Source: Bisbaumannia salifodinae (GTDB lineage: Bacteria; Pseudomonadota; Gammaproteobacteria; Pseudomonadales; Halomonadaceae). Taken from it: a stretch of 64,000 nt of DNA. The DNA is taken from the NCBI RefSeq assembly GCF_039522585.1, contig NZ_BAAADR010000010.1; one strand, written 5' to 3'. The notes under the pieces are model-generated. The model had not been told where the DNA came from and did no database searches. It saw only the letters and a program-made list of their open reading frames with translations. The position numbers and the translations under genes were made by a program. This document shows, piece after piece, positions 1-8,566 of the stretch (its first letter is position 1; each line of letters starts with the position of its first letter).

Positions 1-1204
1 CAGGCGGCAGGTGGCGCCCCGTGAGGTCCTGCGGCTACGCCACCATGCGCTGCTGCCGGGGCTGATCAACGCCCATAACCATGCCGGCATGAGCCTGATG
101 CGGGGTTATGCCGACGACCTGCCACTGATGACCTGGCTCAACGAGCATATCTGGCCCGCCGAGGGTTCCCTGGTGGATGCCGATTTCGTCGCCGCCGGGA
201 CGCGCCTGGCCTGTGCCGAGATGCTGTGCAGCGGCACCACCACCTTCGCCGATATGTACCTGGCCCCCGAGGCGGTGGCCGAGGTCGCCGACGAAATGCG
301 GATGCGGGTCCAGCTGTGCACCCCGCTGATCGACTTCCCCACTTCCTGGGCCGCCGACTTCGCCGAGGGCCTGGAACGCACCCAGGCACTGATCGAGCGC
401 TACGCCGAGCATCCCCGGGTGCATCTGGCCCTGGGCCCCCACGCCCCCTATACGGTGGGTGACGCCAGCCTGGCCAGGCTGGCCGAGGCCCGGGAGCGCT
501 GGGGGTTGCCGATCCAGATGCATGTCCACGAGACCCGCGACGAGATCGACCAGGCCCTGGCCCGGGATGGCCGCCGCCCATTGCGCCGGCTCTTCGAGGC
601 CGGCCTGCTGGGCCCCCACTTCCAGGCGGTGCATATGACTCAGGTGGATGATGATGACCTGGCGCTGCTGGCCGAGACCGATACCCGGGTCATCCATTGC
701 CCCCAGTCCAACCTCAAGCTGGCCAGCGGCTTCTGCCCGGTGGCACGGCTCCAGTCGGCCGGCATCACCGTGGGCCTGGGTACCGATGGCGCCGCCAGCA
801 ACAATGACCTGGATCTGTTCGACGAGCTGAAGAGTGCCGCCCTGCTGGCCAAGGGGGTGAGCGGTGATGCCGCCGCCCTGCCCGCCATGGCGGCCCTGGC
901 CATGGCCACCCGCGACGGTGCCCGTGCCCTGGGGCTGGACGACCACCTGGGCCAACTGCGCGAAGGCTTCGCGGCGGACCTGGTTGCCGTGGACCTGGAA
1001 CACCTCAATACCCTGCCGGTGCATCATCCCGCCTCGGCGGTGGTCTATGCGATGCACAGCCACCAGGTGAGCCATGTCTGGGTGGCCGGGCGCCCCCGCC
1101 TCGTCGAGGGGAAATTTATCGATATCGAGCCGGACACCATTCGCGCCGCCACCGAGCATTATCGGCGGCGCCTGGCGTCCCTGCCCGCACAAGGAGAGAG
1201 TTGA
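1..1204 (+). CDS. mtaD: TRZ/ATZ-family amidohydrolase (MTA/SAH deaminase-like), 5' end outside window
   Basis: Cytoplasmic metal-dependent hydrolase expected to deaminate 5'-methylthioadenosine or S-adenosylhomocysteine in purine and methionine salvage. The frame is open from the first bases, so the N-terminal part seen in relatives (about 40 residues) is missing. Metal and catalytic motifs are present: NAHNH near the visible N-terminus, HVHET in the middle, and GTDGAASNN further on. The gene ends 1 bp before ubiG with an AAGGAGAG ribosome site inside its own 3' end, so it is probably co-transcribed with ubiG and gph. The substrate is inferred from the family; another ATZ/TRZ deaminase activity is possible. 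Confidence 0.87.
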   Translation, partial: RRQVAPREVLRLRHHALLPGLINAHNHAGMSLMRGYADDLPLMTWLNEHIWPAEGSLVDADFVAAGTRLACAEMLCSGTTTFADMYLAPEAVAEVADEMRMRVQLCTPLIDFPTSWAADFAEGLERTQALIERYAEHPRVHLALGPHAPYTVGDASLARLAEARERWGLPIQMHVHETRDEIDQALARDGRRPLRRLFEAGLLGPHFQAVHMTQVDDDDLALLAETDTRVIHCPQSNLKLASGFCPVARLQSAGITVGLGTDGAASNNDLDLFDELKSAALLAKGVSGDAAALPAMAALAMATRDGARALGLDDHLGQLREGFAADLVAVDLEHLNTLPVHHPASAVVYAMHSHQVSHVWVAGRPRLVEGKFIDIEPDTIRAATEHYRRRLASLPAQGES

Positions 1205-1205
1205 G

Positions 1206-1985
1206 ATGCCGCACACAGCCGATGTCGGCGACTACCGCCATAATAGCGATGCCGCCGATACCAGCGATGCCGGCGACTACCGTGGTAACGTCGATGCCGC
1301 CGAAATCGCCAAGTTCGAGGCCCTGGCCAGCCGTTGGTGGGACAGCGAGGGGGAGTTCAAGCCCCTCCACGAGATCAACCCATTGCGGCTGGACTTCATC
1401 GATGCCCGGACCCGCCTGGCCGGCAAGTCGGTGATCGACGTGGGCTGCGGCGGCGGCATCCTGGCCGAGGCCATGGCCCATCGCGGCGCCCGGGTCACCG
1501 GCATCGACATGGGCGAGGCGCCGCTGGCGGTGGCCCGGCTGCATCTGGCCGAGAGCGACGCGGAGGTGGACTACCGTCGGGCCAGCGCCGAGGAGATGGC
1601 CGCCGAGGCCCCCGGCCGGTATGACGTGGTCACCTGCCTGGAGATGCTCGAGCATGTCCCCGACCCGGCGGCGGTGGTACGCGCCTGCATGACCCTGGTC
1701 AAGCCCGGTGGCGATGTCTTCTTCTCCACCATCAATCGCAACCCCAAGGCCTATGCCTTCGCCATCCTCGGCGCCGAGTATGTGCTGCGGATGCTGCCCA
1801 AGGGCACCCATGACTACCGCAAGTTTATCCGCCCCGCCGAGCTCTCCCGCTGGGCCCGGGAGGCGGAGCTCAAGGTGTGCGAACAGAGCGGCCTGGTCTA
1901 CAACCCGCTGACACGTCGCTACCGCCTCGACCCTCGCGATGTCTCGGTCAACTACCTGATGCACTGCCGCCGGGAGGTTGAATGA
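1206..1985 (+). CDS. ubiG: 3-demethylubiquinol / polyprenyl-dihydroxybenzoate O-methyltransferase UbiG
   Basis: SAM-dependent methyltransferase for both O-methylation steps of ubiquinone synthesis. The 259-residue product has the SAM motif VIDVGCGGGILAE at about residues 77-88 and a typical start of the conserved region, VDAAEIAKFEALASRWWD. The ATG is preceded by AAGGAGAG at good spacing. The first 35 residues are odd: a 45 bp tandem duplication gives two related segments (GDYRHNSDAA and GDYRGNVDAA), of which only the second joins the normal UbiG sequence. The 3' end is also duplicated downstream at 2006-2077. The core looks intact and functional. Confidence 0.95.
   Translation: MPHTADVGDYRHNSDAADTSDAGDYRGNVDAAEIAKFEALASRWWDSEGEFKPLHEINPLRLDFIDARTRLAGKSVIDVGCGGGILAEAMAHRGARVTGIDMGEAPLAVARLHLAESDAEVDYRRASAEEMAAEAPGRYDVVTCLEMLEHVPDPAAVVRACMTLVKPGGDVFFSTINRNPKAYAFAILGAEYVLRMLPKGTHDYRKFIRPAELSRWAREAELKVCEQSGLVYNPLTRRYRLDPRDVSVNYLMHCRREVE
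1221..1310 (+). repeat. 45 bp tandem duplication in the 5' end of ubiG
   Basis: Two 45 bp units, 1221-1265 and 1266-1310, align over their whole length and stay in frame. They encode DVGDYRHNSDAADTS and DAGDYRGNVDAAEIA. The second unit carries the conserved UbiG start (VDAAEIA); the first looks like a diverged copy of it. With the duplicated 3' end downstream, ubiG has duplications at both ends. Confidence 0.85.
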
Positions 1986-2005
1986 GCCCCTTGAGTCGCG
2001 CCCTT

Positions 2006-2077
2006 TGCTACGATCGCTTGGATGCCCGGGACGTCTCGGTGAATTATCTGATGCACTGCCGCCGGGAGGCGCCGTGA
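2006..2077 (+). repeat. Diverged second copy of the ubiG 3' end (tail echo)
   Basis: This stretch repeats the last 21 codons of ubiG (1923-1985). Both copies encode RLD-x-RDVSVNYLMHCRRE and end in TGA. Seven shared codons differ only synonymously (L, D, R, D, V, N, Y), as expected of an allele once under selection. The TGA of this copy at 2075-2077 overlaps the GTG start of gph, so the displaced copy, not the present ubiG end, keeps the coupled junction with gph. Confidence 0.9.
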
Positions 2078-2739
2078 CCGTGAGCGCCCTGCCCCGTGGC
2101 CTGCTCTTCGACCTGGATGGCACCCTGGTGGATACCGCGCCGGACCTGGCCCGGGCCACCAATGCCCTGCGCACCCACCATGGCCTGGCGGCCCTGCCCT
2201 TCGAGACGATCCGCGCCCAGGTCTCCAACGGCGGCAGCGCCCTGGTGACCCTGGCCCTGGGCCTGGCCCTGGAGGCGCCGGGGCACGGCGAGGCAAGGCA
2301 GTTCCTGCTCGACGCCTATGCCCGGGACCTGGCGACCCATAGCCGCCTGTTCCCCGGGCTGCAGCGGCTGATCGACCACTGGAGCCAGGCGCCGCGGGCC
2401 TGGGGCATCGTTACCAACAAGCCCCGCGCCTACACCGAGCCCCTGGTGGCGGCCCTGGGGCTCGATCCCGGCGCCCTGCTGTGTGCCGACGACCTGCCGG
2501 TGAAGAAGCCCGCGCCGGAACCGCTCTGGGCCGCCGCCGAGCGCCTGGGAATCGCCCCGGCGGCGTGCTGGTATATCGGCGATCACCGCCGCGATATGGA
2601 GGCGGCCCGGGCCGCCGGCATGACCGCGGTGGCGGTGGGCTATGGTTACCTGGACGCGACGGACGCCATCGAGGAGTGGCCGGCGGAGTTGCGCTTCGCC
2701 ACCCCCGAGGCCCTGGTTAGCGCCCTGCTCGATCGCTGA
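2074..2739 (+). CDS. gph: Phosphoglycolate phosphatase-type HAD hydrolase
   Basis: HAD-superfamily phosphatase of about 221 residues that probably removes 2-phosphoglycolate. The nucleophile motif DLDGT lies at about residues 13-17, TNKP follows as motif II, and GDHRRDMEAARAAG near the C-terminus is the motif IV region. I chose GTG at 2074 because it places the HAD motif at the usual distance from the N-terminus and overlaps the stop of the second ubiG tail (GTGA). An upstream ATG at 1978 would run through the ubiG tail region and is unlikely. The ubiG-gph order is common in gammaproteobacteria. A terminator follows. Confidence 0.92.
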   Translation: MTVSALPRGLLFDLDGTLVDTAPDLARATNALRTHHGLAALPFETIRAQVSNGGSALVTLALGLALEAPGHGEARQFLLDAYARDLATHSRLFPGLQRLIDHWSQAPRAWGIVTNKPRAYTEPLVAALGLDPGALLCADDLPVKKPAPEPLWAAAERLGIAPAACWYIGDHRRDMEAARAAGMTAVAVGYGYLDATDAIEEWPAELRFATPEALVSALLDR

Positions 2740-2760
2740 TAGGTCAACTACCCAATGCAG

Positions 2761-2785
2761 AACGGGCCCCATGATGGGGCCCGTT
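2761..2785. terminator. Bidirectional intrinsic terminator between gph and yciK
   Basis: Perfect 10 bp stem AACGGGCCCC / GGGGCCCGTT with an ATGAT loop, followed on the plus strand by CTTGCGTT. It lies between convergent gph and yciK. The yciK tail echo sits between it and the yciK stop. Confidence 0.8.
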
Positions 2786-2810
2786 CTTGCGTTAGCGTGG
2801 CTCGAGCAAG

Positions 2811-2892
2811 TTACGCCTTGGGCGGCTGGGCGTCGAAGCCTTGGCCGGTGAGACCGGTGACGCCGCGGCTCTCCTGGCCCATTCAGCCAAAG
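2811..2892 (-). repeat. Diverged second copy of the yciK 3' end (tail echo)
   Basis: Read on the minus strand directly after the yciK stop, this segment encodes MGQESRGVTGLTGQGFDAQ and then PPKA and TAA. The gene itself ends MGPDSRGVTGQRFDAQPPKG and TGA. The copy carries a 9 bp insertion (GLT) and several synonymous differences (G, T, Q, D and P codons). It lies next to the terminator. Confidence 0.88.
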
Positions 2893-3654
2893 TCAGCCCT
2901 TGGGTGGCTGGGCATCGAAGCGCTGGCCAGTGACCCCGCGGCTGTCCGGGCCCATCAGCCATAGATAGGTGGGCATGATCTCTTCCGGGGTGCGCAGGGT
3001 ATCGGGATCCTCGGCGGGATAGGCACTGCGCCGCATCTGGGTGCGGGTGGCGCCCGGATTGAGGCTATTGACCCGTACCGCGGTGAGGTTCTCCAGCTCG
3101 TCGGCCAGCACTTCCATAAAGCCTTCGGTGGCAAACTTGGAGACCGCGTAGGCGCCCCAGAAGGCCCGCCCCCGGCGCCCCACGCTGGAGGAGGTGAGGA
3201 TCACCGAGGCGTCCTCGGAGGCCTTGAGCAGGGGCAGCAGGGCCTGGGTCATCCAGACCGGGCCATTGAAGTTGACCTGCATCACCTGCTCCCAGAGCTG
3301 GGGGTTGTACTGGTCGAAGGGGGTCAGGCGCCCCAGCAGGCCGGCATTATGCAGGATGCCATCCAGGCGTCCGAACTCCCGCTCCAGGGTCTCGGCCATG
3401 TCCTGGTAATCCTTGAGGGTGGCGCCCTCGAAGTTGAGCGGAAAGATCGCCGGCTGGGGCCCGCCCGCCGCCTCGATCTCGTCGTAGACCTTCTCCAGCT
3501 TGGCGATGGTACGGCCCAGCAGGATCACGGTGGCCCCATGGCGGGCGTAGGCCAAGGCCGCGGCGCGGCCGATACCGTCGCCGGCGCCGGTCACCAGCAC
3601 GATACGCCCCGCCAACAGGTCCGTAGGGGGCCGGTAGTCGATCTTGCAATTCAT
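2893..3654 (-). CDS. yciK: YciK-family short-chain dehydrogenase/reductase
   Basis: Classical SDR oxidoreductase of 253 residues. The NAD(P)-binding motif TGAGDGIG is at about residues 22-29, NNAG appears as HNAG near 102, and the catalytic Ser, Tyr and Lys are at about 156, 169 and 173 (YAVSK). The ATG at 3654 has AGGAG upstream; reading further upstream would overlap cpoB. The physiological substrate of YciK proteins is unknown. It follows cpoB with a 13 bp gap and may be the last gene of the tol-pal transcript. Its 3' end is duplicated downstream. Confidence 0.9.
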   Translation of the reverse strand: MNCKIDYRPPTDLLAGRIVLVTGAGDGIGRAAALAYARHGATVILLGRTIAKLEKVYDEIEAAGGPQPAIFPLNFEGATLKDYQDMAETLEREFGRLDGILHNAGLLGRLTPFDQYNPQLWEQVMQVNFNGPVWMTQALLPLLKASEDASVILTSSSVGRRGRAFWGAYAVSKFATEGFMEVLADELENLTAVRVNSLNPGATRTQMRRSAYPAEDPDTLRTPEEIMPTYLWLMGPDSRGVTGQRFDAQPPKG

Positions 3655-3667
3655 CGAGGATGACTCC

Positions 3668-4438
3668 TTAGAGGCCGGCGTCGTTGAGGAAGTCACGCCC
3701 CATGACGGCGGCATTGCTGTCCGGGTAGTCGGCGATCAGCCGCTGCAGCAGTTCGCGGCTGGTATCCGGCTGCCCCTGGCGCGCCTTGAGCAGGCCCAGC
3801 TTGTAGAGGGCATCGGGCACCTTGTTGCTCTCGGGGTAGTCGTCCAGCACCGTCTGGAAGGCCGCCGCCGCGGGCTCCAGGCGGGTCTCCGCGGAGTAGA
3901 GCTCGCCCAGCCAGTAGTGGCCATTGGCGGTCAGGTTGGTGTCCGGATAGTCCGCCACGAAGGCCTCGAAGGCGGCGATGGCGGCCGGAAAGTCCCGCGC
4001 CTGGACGCGCTGGAAGGCGGCCTGATAGGCGGCCTGGGCATCGGCACCGGGTGCCGCGCTGCCATCCCCGGCGCTGGCCTCGGCCACCTGGCGGGCCGCC
4101 TCGGCGTCCACCTCCTGGGGGGCCTCGCCGCTGCTGGCCAGCCGCTGCTCCAGATCCAGGTAGCGGGCCTGGGAGTCACGACGCAGCTGCTCCAACTGAT
4201 GGCGAAGCTCCTCCACCTGACCGCGCAACTGCTGGATCTCGCGTTGCTGCTCGTCGAGCTGGTTGAGCAGCATCAGGTTGCCGGAGGCGCCCTCGCGTAC
4301 CTCGGCCTGCTCATAGAAGGTGCGCGAGCGATCCGACAGATCCTCGATCACCGGTTGGGCCAGTACGGAAAGCGGGAGCACCAGGGCTCCCGCACCGCAC
4401 AGTCGGGCCAGACGGCGGCCCCTGTGACTGTGATTCAT
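3668..4438 (-). CDS. cpoB: Cell division coordinator CpoB (YbgF), Tol-Pal system
   Basis: Periplasmic protein that links Tol-Pal-driven outer-membrane constriction to peptidoglycan synthesis at the septum. The 256-residue product begins with a signal peptide (cleavage after VLAQ or similar). It then has a Gln/Arg/Glu-rich coiled coil of about 40 residues and a C-terminal domain with tetratricopeptide-like repeats, each with a DYPDS/DYPES-type motif. It is the last of the tol-pal genes, 17 bp after pal. ATG 4438 is chosen because it opens the signal peptide and has AGGAGCGAG upstream. Confidence 0.93.
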   Translation of the reverse strand: MNHSHRGRRLARLCGAGALVLPLSVLAQPVIEDLSDRSRTFYEQAEVREGASGNLMLLNQLDEQQREIQQLRGQVEELRHQLEQLRRDSQARYLDLEQRLASSGEAPQEVDAEAARQVAEASAGDGSAAPGADAQAAYQAAFQRVQARDFPAAIAAFEAFVADYPDTNLTANGHYWLGELYSAETRLEPAAAAFQTVLDDYPESNKVPDALYKLGLLKARQGQPDTSRELLQRLIADYPDSNAAVMGRDFLNDAGL

Positions 4439-4454
4439 CACTCGCTCCTCGGCC

Positions 4455-4982
4455 TCAGTAGGAGAACACCACGCGGCGGTTCTGGGCGTAGGCATCCTCA
4501 TTGTAGCCGCTCACCGCCGGCCGCTCCTCGCCATAGCTGACCACCTCCAGTTGGGAGGGGGAGATGCCCTGCACCGAGAGGAAGCGCTCCACGGACTTGG
4601 CGCGACGCTCGCCCAGGCCCAGGTTGTACTCGCGGGTACCGCGTTCGTCGGTATGGCCCTGCAGCACCACCCGGGCATTGGGGTTATTGCGCAGGTACTG
4701 GGCATGGGCACTCAGCACCGGCTCGAATTCGCCGCGAATGCGCTCGCTGTCATAGTCGAAGTAGATGGTGCGCACGCTGGGAATCCCGGCCTGCTGACCA
4801 TTCTGGTCGCTACCGCCGACCCCGACGCCGCCGACCTGACCACTACCTACCCCACTGGTGCTGGCACCGTCGCGGCTGCCATCCATGGAGCCGTCCTGGG
4901 TGCCGCCCGTGCTGGAACAGCCGGCCACGAAGGCGAGAGAGAGCGCGACGGCCAGGCTCCTGGCATAAGGCTTGAATTGCAT
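4455..4982 (-). CDS. pal: Peptidoglycan-associated lipoprotein Pal
   Basis: Outer-membrane lipoprotein that binds peptidoglycan and TolB. The 175-residue product has a lipoprotein signal with Cys22 in FVAGC and a glycine/serine-rich linker. The C-terminal OmpA-like domain includes TIYFDYDSERI, GHTDERGTREYN and the LGERRAKSV segment that contacts peptidoglycan. Start ATG 4982 has AGGAGTGG upstream. It lies between tolB and cpoB, as in most gammaproteobacteria. Confidence 0.97.
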   Translation of the reverse strand: MQFKPYARSLAVALSLAFVAGCSSTGGTQDGSMDGSRDGASTSGVGSGQVGGVGVGGSDQNGQQAGIPSVRTIYFDYDSERIRGEFEPVLSAHAQYLRNNPNARVVLQGHTDERGTREYNLGLGERRAKSVERFLSVQGISPSQLEVVSYGEERPAVSGYNEDAYAQNRRVVFSY

Positions 4983-5008
4983 TTTCCACTCCTTGATGAA
5001 TGACAATA

Positions 5009-6292
5009 TCAGTTCAGAAACGGCGACCATGCGGGCTCCCGCACGTCGCCCTGGGCCGCCGGCAGGCGGAAGGAGGCGCGCCCATCCGCCGACACGGCCC
5101 CTAGTATCCCGGCATTACCCTGCTGGGTGGCGAAGAGTACCATGGCCCCGTTGGGGGCAACACTGGGGGATTCGTCCCAGCGGCCCTCGGTGAGGGTCAC
5201 CAGGCGGTCGGTCTCCAGGTCCTGGCGGGCCACCTGATAGCCCTGGTTGCCGCGATGGATCATGAACAGTGCCTCGCCGTCCGGGCTGACGCGCCCCCGG
5301 GCATTGTAGTTGCCGGTAAAGGTGAGGCGTTCCACCTGGCCACTGGCGAGGTCATAGCGATAGAGCTGGGGACCACCGCTGCGATCCGAGGTGAAGACCA
5401 GGCTGCGGCCGTCCGGGGCAAAGCTGGGTTCGGTATCGATGGCACTGTTGTTGGTCAGCCGCCGGAAGTCGCGGCTGGCGATATCCATCAGATAGATTTC
5501 CGGCTGGCCATCCCGGGACAGCGACATGGCCAGTTGGCGGCCGTCCGGCGACCAGGCCGGGGCGCTGTTGATCCCGGTGAAGGAGCTAGCCCGGACCCGC
5601 TGGCCGCTACCCACGTCCTGGATATAGATGGCCGGGCGTTCGGTCTCGAAGGAGACATAGGCCAGCTTGCCGCCATCCGGCGACCAGGCCGGGGACATGA
5701 TCGGCTGGTCCGAGTCGAGGATCTGCTGGCTATTGCGACCATCGGCATCGGCGATATGCAGGCCATAGCGACGCGCGTCGCCGGCGCCCTGGGCGGTGAC
5801 ATAGGCGATGCGGGTGGAGAAGGCGCCGCGGATGCCGGTGATCGCCTCGAAGATCTGGTCGCTGATGTAGTGGGCGGCGGCGCGCAGGCGCTGTGGGTCG
5901 GCGGTGACCACCTCGCCCAGCTCGCGGCGTTCGCCGTAGACATCGAGGAGCTCGAAACGCACCCGATAGGTGCTGCCCTCGGCCTCGACGTCGCCCACCA
6001 CCAGGTAATCGCTGTCCACGGCCCGCCAGTCGCGATAGTTGACGTCCTCGCTGCGGCTGGGCCGGGAGATCAGCGAGTCGCGGGACAGCGGCTCGAACTG
6101 GCCGCTGCGCGCCAGATCATCGCCGATGATCCGCGCCAGGTCCTCCGGCAGCGCCTCGCCGCCGAAGGGCACGATGGCGATGGGGATGGCGCGGTCGCTG
6201 CCGCGGGTAATCTCGATGGTCAGATTGGCCTGGGCCTGCTGCACGAAGAGCAGCAGGCAGGCCGCCAGCCATAGGCCAAGATAGCGTTTCAT
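5009..6292 (-). CDS. tolB: Tol-Pal system periplasmic protein TolB
   Basis: Periplasmic beta-propeller protein of 427 residues that connects Pal with TolA. The signal peptide (about residues 1-22, ending AQA) is followed by an alpha/beta domain and then WD-like TolB repeats with the recurring motif W-SPDG (PAWSPDG, APAWSPDG, SFAPDG, VSPDG). Its ATG overlaps the tolA stop codon, indicating translational coupling. The length is typical. Confidence 0.97.
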   Translation of the reverse strand: MKRYLGLWLAACLLLFVQQAQANLTIEITRGSDRAIPIAIVPFGGEALPEDLARIIGDDLARSGQFEPLSRDSLISRPSRSEDVNYRDWRAVDSDYLVVGDVEAEGSTYRVRFELLDVYGERRELGEVVTADPQRLRAAAHYISDQIFEAITGIRGAFSTRIAYVTAQGAGDARRYGLHIADADGRNSQQILDSDQPIMSPAWSPDGGKLAYVSFETERPAIYIQDVGSGQRVRASSFTGINSAPAWSPDGRQLAMSLSRDGQPEIYLMDIASRDFRRLTNNSAIDTEPSFAPDGRSLVFTSDRSGGPQLYRYDLASGQVERLTFTGNYNARGRVSPDGEALFMIHRGNQGYQVARQDLETDRLVTLTEGRWDESPSVAPNGAMVLFATQQGNAGILGAVSADGRASFRLPAAQGDVREPAWSPFLN

Positions 6293-7407
6293 CAGCGGAT
6301 ATCCCCCGGTCGAAATCTCAGATTGAATTGGCGGAACTGGTGCTGTGCCGCCGGCGGCAATTGGCGCATCTCGCGGAAGGGCGCGGCACGCTCGACGGCC
6401 TGCAGCGCCGAGCGATCGAAGCCGGCATCCCCACTCCCGCGCAGGACACTCGCGCCCACCAGTTCCCCGGTGGGCAGGAGATTGAGTTGCAGCGTCGCCT
6501 CCAGGCCATTGACGCTACCCGGCGGAATGATCCAGGCCTGCTCCACCGCGCGGCGCACCAGACTCTGGAAGCCATTGGCCGCCTCCGAGGCCTGGCGCGC
6601 ATTGGCGATGGCCTCCTGCTCGCTCTCGATCAGGCTATCCAGGCTACCATTGGCGGCTTCGGCGGCCCGGCGGGCGGCTTCCTCCTGACGGCGCTGTTCC
6701 TCGGCCTGGCGCTGGCGTTCGGCCTCTTCCTCCTGGCGGCGCTGCTCCTCGGCCTGGCGTTGGCGTTCGGCTTCTTCCTCCTGGCGGCGTTGCTCCTCCG
6801 CCTGGCGCTGGCGTTCGGCCTCTTCCTCTTGACGGCGCTGTTCCTCCGCCTGGCGTTGGCGTTCGGCCTCTTCCTCCTGGCGGCGTTGCTCCTCGGCCTG
6901 GCGTTGGCGTTCGGCCTCTTCCTCCTGACGGCGCTGTTCCTCCGCCTGGCGCTGGCGTTCGGCCTCTTCCTCCTGGCGGCGCTGCTCCTCGGCGGCCTGC
7001 TCCTCACGTAGCCGCGCCTGACGTTCGGCTTCCTCGGCGCGCCGCCGGGCCTCGGCCTGGGCCTCTTCGGCCGCCTGGCGCTGGGCTTCGGCCTCCTCGG
7101 CCACCTGTGCCTGCCGGCGCTCCTGCTCGGCGGCCTGCTCCTGAGCCTGGCGTTCCGCCTCCTGGGCCGCCGCCTCCTCCTCGGCCTGACGGGCCGCGGC
7201 ACGAGCCCGGGCCTCCTGGGCGCGCTGGGCCTGGTCGGTGGCGGTCTCGGTGCTGACCAGGGTGGCCTGGACCACCGTGGCGGAGGGGGGCTCCGTCTTG
7301 GCGCTGGGCACCAGGCTCAGCATGCTCACGGCCACCACCAGCACATGCACGCCGATGGCAAGCAGGGTGGGCAGGCCATAGCCGACACGACTCTCCTTTC
7401 TGGCCAT
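6292..7407 (-). CDS. tolA: Cell envelope protein TolA
   Basis: Inner-membrane protein that couples the TolQR motor to Pal. It has one N-terminal transmembrane segment (about residues 12-33) and a very long charged helix (about 60-255) rich in Ala, Glu, Gln and Arg. The C-terminal domain contains the conserved SLVRRAVEQAW, LLPTGEL and FDRSALQAVERAAPF segments. The central helix is built from near-identical 16-residue repeats of AERQRQAEEQRRQEEE type, so its length can vary by slippage. It overlaps tolB and follows tolR by 7 bp. Confidence 0.96.
   Translation of the reverse strand: MARKESRVGYGLPTLLAIGVHVLVVAVSMLSLVPSAKTEPPSATVVQATLVSTETATDQAQRAQEARARAAARQAEEEAAAQEAERQAQEQAAEQERRQAQVAEEAEAQRQAAEEAQAEARRRAEEAERQARLREEQAAEEQRRQEEEAERQRQAEEQRRQEEEAERQRQAEEQRRQEEEAERQRQAEEQRRQEEEAERQRQAEEQRRQEEEAERQRQAEEQRRQEEEAERQRQAEEQRRQEEAARRAAEAANGSLDSLIESEQEAIANARQASEAANGFQSLVRRAVEQAWIIPPGSVNGLEATLQLNLLPTGELVGASVLRGSGDAGFDRSALQAVERAAPFREMRQLPPAAQHQFRQFNLRFRPGDIR
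6682..6990 (-). repeat. 48 bp tandem repeat in tolA (about six copies)
   Basis: About six copies of a 48 bp unit encode a 16-residue heptad-like block rich in Glu, Gln and Arg. The units differ mostly by alternative codons (CTGACGGCG versus CTGGCGGCG, TTCCTCCGC versus TTGCTCCTC). Copy-number change would shorten or lengthen the periplasm-spanning helix in frame. Confidence 0.9.
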
Positions 7408-7414
7408 GGCGCCC

Positions 7415-7855
<441 letters not shown>

Positions 7856-7868
7856 GCTGTCGTCTCCG

Positions 7869-8558
7869 TCAGGCCGCCGCGCTCTCGCCGCGACCCTGCA
7901 GGTTACGGTGCAGGATGGAGTGGAACTCCTCGGCGAAATCCTCATACTTGCCGAGCAGGCGGCCGGACTCGGCGGAGAGGCGGTTATAGAAGATCACCGC
8001 CGGGATGGCCGCGAACAGGCCCATGGCGGTGGCGATCAGCGCCTCGGCGATCCAGGGGGCCACGGTGGCCAGGGTCGCCTGCTGGGCCATGGAGAGTGAC
8101 TGGAAGGAGCCCATGATGCCCCAGACGGTACCGAACAGGCCGATATAGGGGCTCGCCGAGGCCACGGTGGCCAGGAACACCAGATGCAGGTTGAGGCGCT
8201 CCTCCTCCCGGGACCAGGCCACCCGCATGCTGCGTTGCACGCCGTCGAGGATCGCCTGGGGGCTCTTGGCCTTGGGCAGCAGGCGATTGAATTCTCGGAA
8301 GCCGGCACGGAAGACGTGCTCGGCGCCCAGGGTCTCCTGGTCGGCGGGGGTCTCGCGATAGAGGTCGTTGAGGTCGACCCCGGACCAGAAGCGCTCCTCG
8401 AAGGCCTTGTGGGCCTTCTTGGCGCGACTCAGCACCAGGCTGCGCTGGAAGATCGCCACCCAGGAGAGGATGGAGCCGAGCACCAGGATCAGCATCACCA
8501 ACTGCACCACGGTGCTGGCATTCATGATCAGGTGGGGAATGGACATGGAGTCGTTCAC
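7869..8558 (-). CDS. tolQ: Tol-Pal system motor protein TolQ
   Basis: Three-transmembrane subunit of the Tol proton channel, homologous to ExbB/MotA. With the GTG start at 8558 (product MNDSMSIPHLIM) it has 229 residues, close to the E. coli protein, and an AGGA Shine-Dalgarno sequence a few bases upstream. An ATG at 8570 overlaps the ybgC stop as ATGA and would add four residues, so it remains possible. The conserved GTVWGIMGSFQ and TAMGLFAAIPAVI segments are present. Confidence 0.93.
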   Translation of the reverse strand: MNDSMSIPHLIMNASTVVQLVMLILVLGSILSWVAIFQRSLVLSRAKKAHKAFEERFWSGVDLNDLYRETPADQETLGAEHVFRAGFREFNRLLPKAKSPQAILDGVQRSMRVAWSREEERLNLHLVFLATVASASPYIGLFGTVWGIMGSFQSLSMAQQATLATVAPWIAEALIATAMGLFAAIPAVIFYNRLSAESGRLLGKYEDFAEEFHSILHRNLQGRGESAAA

Positions 8559-8566
8559 GGGCGTCC

